From contig BOLD01000003.1 of NCBI GenBank assembly GCA_016861345.1, forward strand, positions 184,648-248,647: a stretch of DNA of 64,000 bases, given 5' to 3'. This DNA comes from Oligoflexia bacterium (GTDB lineage: Bacteria; Bdellovibrionota; Bdellovibrionia; Bdellovibrionales; Bdellovibrionaceae). Position numbers and translations under genes: made by a program. The notes under the pieces were generated by a model. The model had not been told where the DNA came from, did not search any database, and saw only the letters and a program-made list of their open reading frames with translations. Shown in pieces: positions 19,866-26,721 of this stretch. Position 1 is the stretch's first letter; every line of letters starts with the position of its first letter.

Positions 19866-20634
19866 GGAAAATAAAGCCCAGGCTGAGCAAAAAGAAATTT
19901 CTTTATTGACGGATGTGCCCTCTCATCTTCGCCTTTGGGGTGATCGATCCTTGATTGGCGAGGCCTTGCGTAATCTAATTACTAATGCCATCAAGTTCAG
20001 TAAAAAATCAGACGTCATCACTATTCGCGCAGCTATCGATGGTCAAAACACAGTGATATCAGTTGTGGACTCTGGACCAGGAATGTCATCCGAGGCCCTC
20101 AATCGTATTCTACAATCCGGAGCGGCAAGTTCAACACTTGGCACAGCGGGAGAGGCGGGCACGGGGTTTGGTTTAGTTCTGATTCATGACTTGATGAAAC
20201 TACATCACGGTTCCGTATCAGTGATGCCAAATTCTGGTGGGGGATCTATTTTTCAACTCACTTTGCCAACAGTTAAGCCACAGATTTTGGTTGTTGATTA
20301 TGATTCAGCATCGCGAGAATTGATGCAGGCAATTCTCGGTCCACTGGATGTTGAAATCCTCGAGGCTGAAGATGGAGAAAAGGCCTTTGCTCTGATTGCT
20401 CAAAGAAGACCGCATCTGATTATTGCAAATTTTCATGGTCCTCATCTCTGTGGAATGAAATTGCTAGAGAAGCTGAAAAGGAAAGATGAGATAGCAGATA
20501 TCCCTGTCGTCGTGACTGCGAGTGAGCAAGAGGCCGGTGAACGCGAAATTGCCTTTAGGTTAGGGGCTCAGGATTTCATTACCAATGATGCTCCCGTTGA
20601 GGATTTCTTGCCGCGGGTTCAGAGGTTTATTTAG
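19816..20634 (+). pseudogene. C-terminal fragment of the broken histidine kinase (HATPase and degenerate receiver)
   Basis: Frame +1 relative to the middle fragment; removing one T from the T8 run restores a continuous sequence (DTKFFYLSELCLQAVEEN). It carries the ATP-binding domain (NLITNAIKFS, DSGPGMS, GTGFGLVLIHDL) and a C-terminal receiver-like domain (LVVDYDSASRELM ... IIANFHGPHLCG). In the receiver the usual phosphoacceptor Asp is replaced by Asn in IIANF and one acidic-pocket residue is missing, so the receiver could not be phosphorylated normally even if the gene were repaired. Confidence 0.8.
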
Positions 20635-20886
20635 CTATTTCGCGAAGATTGGTAGTGAGGGGCGGACTTAATTCGCCTACGCATGGCTAAGTATTTAATA
20701 AATATAAGGATTTAAGTCAATAGGTTTGGGCGACGTGCCTATTGGTGAAATACCGTTTTTATTTTGAAAACTGAGATTTTTTGGCTGGTGAAGTCATTTT
20801 TCTGTTGAAACTGGCTCTAATGGATTGGATTTAAGGCTTATAGTTGAGGGGTTTGGTCGCCTATTACGCTCAAAAATAAGAAATTC
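20635..20886. other. Intergenic region at the left side of the small integrated element
   Basis: About 250 bases without a gene. AT-rich; no clear hairpin, tRNA or convincing direct repeat of the other end of the element near 28.1 kb was found by eye. The left attachment site of the small element, if it exists, should lie here. Confidence 0.3.
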
Positions 20887-20915
20887 TGGACACTTTTAAT
20901 ATTTTATACTATAAT
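20887..20915 (+). promoter_or_regulatory. Sigma70-type promoter of the toxin-antitoxin operon
   Basis: TGGACA (20887-20892) and a perfect TATAAT (20910-20915) are separated by 17 bases. Initiation would be expected around 20922, only about three bases before the toxin ATG at 20925, so the transcript would be nearly leaderless; no Shine-Dalgarno is seen. Confidence 0.6.
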
Positions 20916-20924
20916 AGAAAAAGA

Positions 20925-21248
20925 ATGATTTACGAATTAAGCATCTACAAACCGCATAAAGGCAAAGCCCCTTTTGAAAAGTGGCTCACTTCTTTGAAAG
21001 ATAAAAAGACAAAGCAAATCATTCAGGCTCGGATAGACCGAGCCGTTTTCGGAAACTTGGGCGACATCAAGGGACTTGGTGAGGATGTCTTTGAATTTCG
21101 GATTGATTACGGTCCAGGCTTTCGGGTGTATTTTTCTATTCAAGGGCAAAAAATTTTATTGCTCTTGGTAGGTGGAGATAAACGAACTCAAAGTAAAGAT
21201 ATTGAAAAAGCAAAATTGTATTTAAGGGATTGGAAAAGTTATGAATAA
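20925..21248 (+). CDS. RelE/HigB-type toxin (phage Gp49-like family)
   Basis: 107-residue basic protein of the RelE/ParE superfamily, of the subgroup often annotated as addiction-module killer protein: APFEKWLTSLKDKKTKQ near the N terminus, IDRAVFGNLGDIKGLGEDVFEFRI centrally, and GFRVYFSIQ ... LLLLVGGDKRTQ followed by a C-terminal KAKLYLRDW. Members usually cleave mRNA at the ribosome. It overlaps the antitoxin start by 8 bases. The near-leaderless transcript predicted from the promoter would keep toxin translation low. Confidence 0.88.
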   Translation: MIYELSIYKPHKGKAPFEKWLTSLKDKKTKQIIQARIDRAVFGNLGDIKGLGEDVFEFRIDYGPGFRVYFSIQGQKILLLLVGGDKRTQSKDIEKAKLYLRDWKSYE

Positions 21249-21606
21249 AAAAACGACTACAAAAAAACAGGCGAAGTCTAAAACTACTTCTTCCAAGCCA
21301 GCCGTTAAATATGATGACTGGATGATGGAGCGACTTAAAAAAAGTAAAAAAGAGGCTTTTGAATATCTCAAAACTTCTTTGGAAGAAAATGCGGATTTCC
21401 CTCCTGCTTTTCTTCTTTCACTTCGCCGAGTTTCCCAAGCCTTTGATATGTCCCTGGAAGACATCGCCAAGGAAGCAGGAATTTCCACGGCGACGATTTA
21501 CAAGGCTCTTGGAGAAAAAGGAAATCCGACAATTGATACGTTGGCGTCTATCTTAAAAACGATGGGCTTCAAACTGACTTTGACGCCGATTGAAAAGGCG
21601 TCTTAA
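21241..21606 (+). CDS. Xre-family antitoxin of the RelE pair
   Basis: 121 residues with a lysine-rich N terminus and a C-terminal helix-turn-helix (VSQAFDMSLEDIAKEAGISTATIYKALGEKGN, here in two overlapping helices). The motif TLASILKTMGFKLTLTPI is typical of antitoxins paired with Gp49-like toxins. It should neutralise the toxin and repress the operon. The order toxin first, antitoxin second is that of HigBA-like systems. Confidence 0.88.
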   Translation: MNKKTTTKKQAKSKTTSSKPAVKYDDWMMERLKKSKKEAFEYLKTSLEENADFPPAFLLSLRRVSQAFDMSLEDIAKEAGISTATIYKALGEKGNPTIDTLASILKTMGFKLTLTPIEKAS

Positions 21607-21611
21607 TCGTT

Positions 21612-21923
21612 ATGGCAAAGGCAAGAAAGAAAACCTCAAAGCAAAAGTTTAAATATAAAAACGCCAACAAACAAAAGGGAATAATTTTAAGAAGTTTGGG
21701 TGATGGTCCCAGTTTGTTTAGAATTTATGACGCTCGTGGAAACTTTAAAGACTACGAAATTATCCATCATGATTTATCAGTTCAAATCCTGGATGACTCG
21801 GCGGAGTTTTTGGAGTCTGCCGATAAAAAGAAATTTTATTTGGACTACTCCCGAAAAGTTTTGGGGCAGGACAAAAAATACACTCGCACAAAAAAAGTTT
21901 TAAAAGGAGCATTCAATGGCTAA
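21612..21923 (+). CDS. Small basic protein of unknown function
   Basis: 103 residues, rich in Lys/Arg at both ends, no recognised family. It lies six bases after the antitoxin and overlaps the VOC gene by 8 bases, so it is in the same transcription unit. The central part (GPSLFRIYDARGNFKDYEII, DLSVQILDDSAEF) looks like a small beta-rich fold. Could be a nucleic-acid-binding accessory, but there is no direct support. Confidence 0.65.
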   Translation: MAKARKKTSKQKFKYKNANKQKGIILRSLGDGPSLFRIYDARGNFKDYEIIHHDLSVQILDDSAEFLESADKKKFYLDYSRKVLGQDKKYTRTKKVLKGAFNG

Positions 21924-22302
21924 GTTTGACCATGTTTTTATTGCCCCAAAAGATTGGGACAAGGCATTTGAGTTTTACAACAAAATTCTGGGCTGGGAAC
22001 TGGGTCCATCATGGGGTGAAAAAGGCAAAGAGCCTCGTGGGGCTTACCTCAAAAGCAAAGGTGGAATGACCGTTGTTATCGCCGAAGAACACGAAACGGA
22101 TGATAATTCATGGACGCATGGTTTTAACGGGCATCGTCCTACGCTTCATCTTGAAGTTGAAAACGTGGATGAGGTCTTTAAACAATTACCTACTGGCACA
22201 CACATTATTTCTTCCCCACAAAATACCCATTGGGGAAGTCGTTGGTTCTTAGTTAAAGACCCCGACAATAATATCATCGCATTTAATTCCCCAGCCAAGT
22301 AA
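21916..22302 (+). CDS. VOC-superfamily (glyoxalase/bleomycin-resistance-like) protein
   Basis: 128 residues with the paired beta-alpha-beta-beta-beta units of the vicinal oxygen chelate fold: FDHVFIAPKDWDKAFEFYN at the start, HLEVENVDEVFKQLP in the middle and WGSRWFLVKDPDNNIIAFN at the end. His, Glu and related positions suggest metal binding in a dimer. The substrate cannot be told from sequence. It ends the operon that starts with the toxin and is followed by a terminator. Confidence 0.8.
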   Translation: MAKFDHVFIAPKDWDKAFEFYNKILGWELGPSWGEKGKEPRGAYLKSKGGMTVVIAEEHETDDNSWTHGFNGHRPTLHLEVENVDEVFKQLPTGTHIISSPQNTHWGSRWFLVKDPDNNIIAFNSPAK

Positions 22303-22304
22303 TT

Positions 22305-22332
22305 AAAGCCCCTTTGATGGGGCTTTTCATTT
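22305..22332 (+). terminator. Terminator after the VOC gene
   Basis: AAAGCCCC and GGGGCTTT form a stem with a TTTGAT loop, followed by TTCATTTTTC. It ends the toxin-antitoxin/VOC unit. Confidence 0.8.
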
Positions 22333-22458
22333 TTCAATTCCTTACGCTTCCATATTCACAAAAATTGGATTTTGCTCTCAACAAAGTCATGCCCTGATTG
22401 TCATTAAACTTTGCCGAGCAAAGTCGGTATTTATATTTCTTTTTGCGAGTGTTCGCTT

Positions 22459-22513
22459 CTCCTTTTGTCGTTGTCCCCAGCCGTGGGTGAGGAACAACTA
22501 AAAACAAAAGGAG
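22459..22513 (+). promoter_or_regulatory. Nested stem-loop enclosing a Shine-Dalgarno
   Basis: CTCCTTTTGT (22459-22468) is perfectly complementary to ACAAAAGGAG (22504-22513). Inside it GTTGT (22470-22474) pairs with ACAAC (22494-22498) around a CCCA/TGGG core. The 3' arm contains most of the AAGGAGG that serves the small gene starting at 22520, so the structure would hide that ribosome-binding site. Confidence 0.5.
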
Positions 22514-22519
22514 GTTCCC

Positions 22520-22681
22520 TTGAAAAATGAAATCAAGTTCATCAATCCAGAGAAAGTCTCTGTCGCTAAAAATGGGTCGCTGTTGATTTGGATTTCTAAA
22601 TCCGTAGTCGTCAGCCTTCACCCCAATTACTTGGCGAAGATTCTATCTAATAATGAAAATAAAAAAGCCGTAGGAGAATAA
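22520..22681 (+). CDS. 53-residue protein of unknown function
   Basis: TTG start preceded by a strong AAAGGAGG at ideal spacing. The frame gives 53 residues starting KNEIKFINPEKVSVAKNGSL and ending NNENKKAVGE. It resembles a compact beta-sheet or ribbon protein; there is no signal peptide. The 3' end overlaps a terminator stem. Size, RBS and position next to the Rep/FtsK module suggest a single-stranded-DNA-binding or regulatory role, but that is a guess. Confidence 0.55.
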   Translation: MKNEIKFINPEKVSVAKNGSLLIWISKSVVVSLHPNYLAKILSNNENKKAVGE

Positions 22682-22693
22682 CCTACGGCTTTT
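22663..22693 (+). terminator. Terminator overlapping the end of the 53-residue gene
   Basis: AAAAGCCGTAGG (22663-22674) pairs perfectly with CCTACGGCTTTT (22682-22693). The stop codon of the small gene lies in the loop, an economical layout typical of small mobile elements. Confidence 0.85.
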
Positions 22694-22710
22694 CTGGAAA
22701 GGATTATTTT

Positions 22711-22977
22711 ATGGATTGGAAATTTATCTTGGAAAAAGTCAGCGAAACATCATGGCATATTGCTATTATGGTTTCAGTCGTGTCGCTTTTAAAATTGGGG
22801 ATTATTCAATGGACTCTTGTGAAAATTGCGTCCATCAAAGTCTCACGCATTGAGATTAGAAAAGGTCAGCGAACCGCCTCTTTTTCTAATCCAGATGAAA
22901 ATGCCAAGGTCATTGAAATTTTAAAAAATGGAAATGATATTGATGTGGATGAGAAATTTTATGATGACGCTTCATAA
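22711..22977 (+). CDS. Small single-pass membrane protein
   Basis: 88 residues with one hydrophobic helix (about 18-40) and a basic-then-acidic cytoplasmic tail (SRIEIRKGQRTASFSNPDEN). GGAAAGGA precedes the ATG. No family recognised. It lies between two hairpins and converges on the Rep gene. Confidence 0.6.
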   Translation: MDWKFILEKVSETSWHIAIMVSVVSLLKLGIIQWTLVKIASIKVSRIEIRKGQRTASFSNPDENAKVIEILKNGNDIDVDEKFYDDAS

Positions 22978-22990
22978 AATTTGGATAGAG

Positions 22991-23017
22991 TTCCCCCTCT
23001 TTACAATAGAGGGGGAA
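22991..23017. terminator. Symmetric hairpin between convergent genes
   Basis: TTCCCCCTCT and AGAGGGGGAA are perfect 10-base complements with a 7-base loop. It overlaps the Rep stop codon. There is no long T-run on either side, so termination efficiency is uncertain, but the position between convergent genes fits a two-way terminator. Confidence 0.6.
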
Positions 23018-23924
23018 AAGTGATGGATTGTTCAAAAAGCCAACCATGAGGGCGAGGCTTTTCAGGAAGCCTCGCCTCGGTGGCTTCCATAATTCTATTT
23101 AAAAAGTCTATTTTTTTGCGTTTGTTGAAGTCTTTAAAAATTTTGAGGGTCAATTCATCTTCATCAAGATTAAAGTTTTCTTTATATCTATTGAGATTTC
23201 CCTCTAATTGGATTTCAATTCGCCACACTTCACACTTGCTAAAAGGTGAAAGGCGGTTCGCCATGACTTCCTTTTTTGCGATGTCGGGTTCATTTTCTAA
23301 CTCTTGGCTTTTGTTGTAAATGCGAAGTAGAAAGCCATCCCCCTTGAAGGTCATGCCTGTAAAATTTAATCCTTTTACTTTGTGGGTTTTGCCATACACT
23401 CTGGCATTGCTTGAAAATTTATAATCATACTCAAATGGTGTTGGAAATAATTTTTTAGCGTCTTTCACAATCAAGGTAATTTGGGCGTCTATCCTTGAAA
23501 GTCCATAGTCAATGGGGTCATAAAGTTCTATTCCCTCTATAAAAGATTGGCGATTTAGACGCTTCACCATTTTTTCAATAAGGAATTGTCGTTGAATGAA
23601 ACTAAAATTCATGGAGGCTTTGCCCTGTATTTGGAAAAGTAAAAATTTTGTCGTAGCCCAAAGGTAAAGACCTTTATCACTTTTCATTCTAAATTCCCCA
23701 AAGGATTTTGGGTCCATGTGCCATCCATCGCATTCGGTTTGAGTAGCGGTCATGGCTTCATTAAGAAGTTGTCGCCTAATGTCTTTGTCGCCCATTTTGT
23801 GGCACCAAAGAGTTGCCGAAGTCCAGTCAATACCCAGATGGATAGGGATAAAACCTTCTTCTTGGGATTTTATATGAATGAGATTTTTTAGTTGGTCTAA
23901 CAACGCCACTTGCTCTGGGGTCAT
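23001..23924 (-). CDS. Rep_trans-like replication initiator/relaxase
   Basis: 307 residues resembling the Rep_trans/phage replication-initiation-factor family, which includes rolling-circle initiators and the relaxases of ICEBs1 and Tn916. Supporting features are LGIDWTSATLWC at the start, the central RIDAQITL segment, FLLRIYNKSQELEN (the family's R-I-Y-[DN]-K motif) and KCEVWRIEIQLEGNLN. Such proteins nick a specific origin through a tyrosine. It overlaps the FtsK-like gene by ATGA, the same pairing seen in ICEBs1-type elements. The nicking Tyr could not be assigned with confidence. Confidence 0.72.
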   Translation of the reverse strand: MTPEQVALLDQLKNLIHIKSQEEGFIPIHLGIDWTSATLWCHKMGDKDIRRQLLNEAMTATQTECDGWHMDPKSFGEFRMKSDKGLYLWATTKFLLFQIQGKASMNFSFIQRQFLIEKMVKRLNRQSFIEGIELYDPIDYGLSRIDAQITLIVKDAKKLFPTPFEYDYKFSSNARVYGKTHKVKGLNFTGMTFKGDGFLLRIYNKSQELENEPDIAKKEVMANRLSPFSKCEVWRIEIQLEGNLNRYKENFNLDEDELTLKIFKDFNKRKKIDFLNRIMEATEARLPEKPRPHGWLFEQSITFPPLL

Positions 23925-24988
23925 GAATTGCTCCCAGTCGTTGGCGTGTAGGCTTTAAAAATAGTCCATTTTCCATCATCAACTAAAACCAACTTTCCTT
24001 TGTGGAGGTCATCACGAAATCCAACATCTTTGGGAACGCCGTAATACTCACAAGTGTAATCACTATGAAGTTTTCCGCTTATGAGGATTGGCAACTGACG
24101 AACATCTAATTTTGTTTCCCGCAAAGTGTCCGTTTGCGTTGCTACGATAAGGAAGATTTCATAGGCTCGTCCAACTCCAAGCAGGTAGTTAAGATTATCA
24201 ACAATCACTTGAATAACTTGATTACGGGATTTGTCGGTGGTCTCCCTTAAATCTTGTTGGGCTTCATCCAGAAATATATAAGTTGGATTTCCTTTTACTT
24301 TTCTTTTTACTTCTAAACAAACGGCTTCAACCTGGTGGGAAAATTCGGTCAATCTATCCAAGTCAGTAGAGTCAAATATCTGGTGAGGGGCGTAGTTAGA
24401 AAATTCCTGGGGCTTGCTGGTGAGAATTATCTTTTCACATTCCTCTGGGACTTGCTGGAAAATACTTTTTAGCACATAACTCTTGCCCGAGCCTGGTCTT
24501 CCACAAATTCTTATGCCTGATTTATTATGAATGTTGATGGGAAGGTCATTGTTTAAACCATCAACACCCACACCAAACACAAAAGGCTTTCGTCTTTTTA
24601 ATGGAAGAGGAATTTCATCTTTGAATTTTTCAAAGTAAAAAGTAATCCAGTTTCCTTTGGATTTATGCGTAATGACTTTACCTTCAAAAACATGACCGAT
24701 GAATTTGTATTCGTTCTCAATGTTGTAGTGGATATTTTCATTCAAAATTTTTAACTTTACCCATTTTAAATTGGAATAATTGAAAGTGATAAACGGCTTT
24801 GTCCTCATGCTTGGTTCAACAAGTTGTTGGACGGGTTTTCCATCCACATTGATAAGTTGATGGCGTCCATAGTGCTTTAAACGGTTTTTTATGCGTTTGC
24901 GTTGGATGAACCACACGAAAAAAACGATAAGCAAACCTAACCCCAGATATAACTCTGGGGAGGTTGGAAAATGTTGGAGGTGTTTCAT
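23921..24988 (-). CDS. FtsK/SpoIIIE-like DNA-translocating ATPase
   Basis: 355 residues. One N-terminal transmembrane helix (about 14-30), a small basic domain, then an ATPase with Walker A GRPGSGKS (about 163-170) and Walker B PTYIFLDEAQQ. The architecture matches short FtsK-like coupling proteins of Tn916/ICEBs1 elements rather than chromosomal FtsK, which is much longer. It is probably the motor that delivers the Rep-bound strand to a transfer channel, or one used for element maintenance. It is flanked by ATGA overlaps on both sides, so the three genes form one operon. Confidence 0.82.
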   Translation of the reverse strand: MKHLQHFPTSPELYLGLGLLIVFFVWFIQRKRIKNRLKHYGRHQLINVDGKPVQQLVEPSMRTKPFITFNYSNLKWVKLKILNENIHYNIENEYKFIGHVFEGKVITHKSKGNWITFYFEKFKDEIPLPLKRRKPFVFGVGVDGLNNDLPINIHNKSGIRICGRPGSGKSYVLKSIFQQVPEECEKIILTSKPQEFSNYAPHQIFDSTDLDRLTEFSHQVEAVCLEVKRKVKGNPTYIFLDEAQQDLRETTDKSRNQVIQVIVDNLNYLLGVGRAYEIFLIVATQTDTLRETKLDVRQLPILISGKLHSDYTCEYYGVPKDVGFRDDLHKGKLVLVDDGKWTIFKAYTPTTGSNS

Positions 24989-25269
24989 TTTAAACCGCCA
25001 TCATTTTTACTTTTCGCAAAAAACTGTTGATGGTCTTCAAAGGCGATGAACTTAAAGAAGTCTCCATCTTTTCCCTTTGAAATTTCATAGCGAACGATGA
25101 TGAATTTTTCTCTGGGTGGATTGATTTTCACATCCACGAAAAACGCTCGTTCTTGGCGGTTGTCGCCACTTTCATCCCGTTCTACATAAGTGATTACCCA
25201 CTTATCTTGCTTTTTTGTGAGGGCGATTGATTTTGGCTCAATGACCTCAACATACATTTTCTTTCTCAT
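24985..25269 (-). CDS. Small first gene of the FtsK/Rep operon, function unknown
   Basis: 94 residues, no recognised family; predicted beta-rich with charged patches (YVEVIEPKSIALTKKQDKW, FIVRYEISKGKDGDFF). The start at 25269 has an AAGGAGAACAGG Shine-Dalgarno. It overlaps the FtsK-like gene by ATGA. The position suggests a helper of the nicking or translocation proteins. Confidence 0.65.
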   Translation of the reverse strand: MRKKMYVEVIEPKSIALTKKQDKWVITYVERDESGDNRQERAFFVDVKINPPREKFIIVRYEISKGKDGDFFKFIAFEDHQQFFAKSKNDGGLK

Positions 25270-25279
25270 GACCTGTTCT

Positions 25280-25331
25280 CCTTGTGATTAAGGAGGTGGG
25301 CGAAATTGCTTGGCTCGCTCTAATCACAAGG
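25280..25331. promoter_or_regulatory. 11-bp perfect inverted repeat upstream of the Rep operon (candidate nick site or operator)
   Basis: CCTTGTGATTA (25280-25290) and TAATCACAAGG (25321-25331) are perfect complements around a 30-base centre containing the operon's RBS side. It lies directly upstream of the three-gene Rep operon, where an origin of transfer or double-strand origin, or a repressor site, would be expected. Confidence 0.5.
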
Positions 25332-25416
25332 AATAAATGGAAAACATCACGGCTAAAATTGGCTATTTTTTTGAAAAATGGCGTTTTTTTTGCTGAGTGG
25401 TTGTTGTGAGGTAAAA

Positions 25417-26697
25417 ATGTATCGCAAAAACCGCTTATATTCATTTATGGGGGCTATTTTAAGCCTATTGTTAATTAGTTATACAGCACACGCCAATGAT
25501 GAAAAGCAGGTCTGTTTTGACCCAAGCGTGGTTTCAAATAAGATTATTTTAGACCAAACGGGTCGGTCATTTGATTATAAGTATAGAATAGTTAGAAAAG
25601 CAGAGCAGGGTTTCCCCACTGTTATTTATCTTCCTGGCGGTCCAGGACAAACAAGCATTGAAGGCATACTGACCCAACCCAAAACAGTTCCGCCAAAGTT
25701 TGGTTTAATTTTAACGGACCCCAGAGGTATTGGTTGTAATTTCAATGAAAATTTAAAGAAGAATGACTTTCAAACACCTTTATTGGCTGGTGATATTCTA
25801 AGTATCTTGAAAGATATGTCGCTATCGCCTGAGCAAACCATTTTATATGGGGCTTCTTATGGAACCGTTCTTGCGACCACAACCGCAGAGTTAAATAATC
25901 GTCTTGGTAATAAACCTTTTAAGATGTTGGTTTTAGAAGGAGTGCTTGGAAAAGCCTTTGTGGGACAAGAGTATCTAAATCAATACGCTATCTCATGGGA
26001 AAAGTATGTATCTCGAAAAGGTGGGAATGATTTTAGAAAAAAAATTTCTTCGGCGGTGATTGTTAATAATTTGGATAAATCTATGTTCGCATCTTTTCTA
26101 AATGGCTATCTATTGCTGGGTTCGTGGGGAAACATGGGGCATGTTTTAGATATGCCGTTAGACCTTCTTCAAAATGATTTTAGTAAATTTAAAAATGATT
26201 ACTATACTCCAAGTCCAAGTCATGACTCCATGAACGCCGAGGGGCAGATGTATCTAAACCTCTGGTCGCAAATTTGGTGTAGGGAAATAAGCAACCCAGG
26301 AGATGGGCAGGAATTGCTATTTGATAATGGAAAATTGATTGTAAGCCAAACGGTCAATGGCAAAAATGATAAATCTTGTGATGGTGCCAAGCCTGATAGA
26401 TTGTATGATTCTAAAACCATCTCATTGCGAGAAAAAATCGTTTATTTACAGGGTGAAGATGACCCCGCTACTTCCGCAACACAAGCCTATTATCATTTTG
26501 TAAATCAAAAAAAATCCCAAGAAAGAGTATTCGTTTTATTCAAACAATTAGGTCATGCTCCGTCAGCAGTTATACAAATGCTAATGGCTGGAAAAATGGA
26601 TTCTATTTGGTATGAGGAATTCAGTGAAAAATCATTTGATATTTTGAACGGAACAAGTTTTCAGTTTAAAATTGAACGTAAATTAAAAGGGGAATAA
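25417..26697 (+). CDS. Secreted alpha/beta-hydrolase (proline-iminopeptidase-like)
   Basis: 426 residues with a signal peptide (cleavage near TAHAND). The start at 25417 follows TGTGAGG. The alpha/beta-hydrolase fold is supported by the oxyanion region LPGGPGQTS, the DPRGIGCN turn, nucleophile elbow YGASYGTVLA (Ser), acid LQGEDDPAT (Asp) and LGHAPSAV (His). This order and the GGPG motif match the proline iminopeptidase/tripeptidyl-peptidase branch. It is cargo of the small element; the substrate is unknown. Confidence 0.85.
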   Translation: MYRKNRLYSFMGAILSLLLISYTAHANDEKQVCFDPSVVSNKIILDQTGRSFDYKYRIVRKAEQGFPTVIYLPGGPGQTSIEGILTQPKTVPPKFGLILTDPRGIGCNFNENLKKNDFQTPLLAGDILSILKDMSLSPEQTILYGASYGTVLATTTAELNNRLGNKPFKMLVLEGVLGKAFVGQEYLNQYAISWEKYVSRKGGNDFRKKISSAVIVNNLDKSMFASFLNGYLLLGSWGNMGHVLDMPLDLLQNDFSKFKNDYYTPSPSHDSMNAEGQMYLNLWSQIWCREISNPGDGQELLFDNGKLIVSQTVNGKNDKSCDGAKPDRLYDSKTISLREKIVYLQGEDDPATSATQAYYHFVNQKKSQERVFVLFKQLGHAPSAVIQMLMAGKMDSIWYEEFSEKSFDILNGTSFQFKIERKLKGE

Positions 26698-26708
26698 AAT
26701 TATTCCCC
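26689..26708. terminator. Terminator between convergent hydrolase and integrase
   Basis: GGGGAATA and TATTCCCC pair perfectly across AAAT, with an A-run before and T-rich sequence after. The stop codon of the hydrolase lies in the stem. Confidence 0.7.
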
Positions 26709-26721
26709 TACCTTTTGCTAC

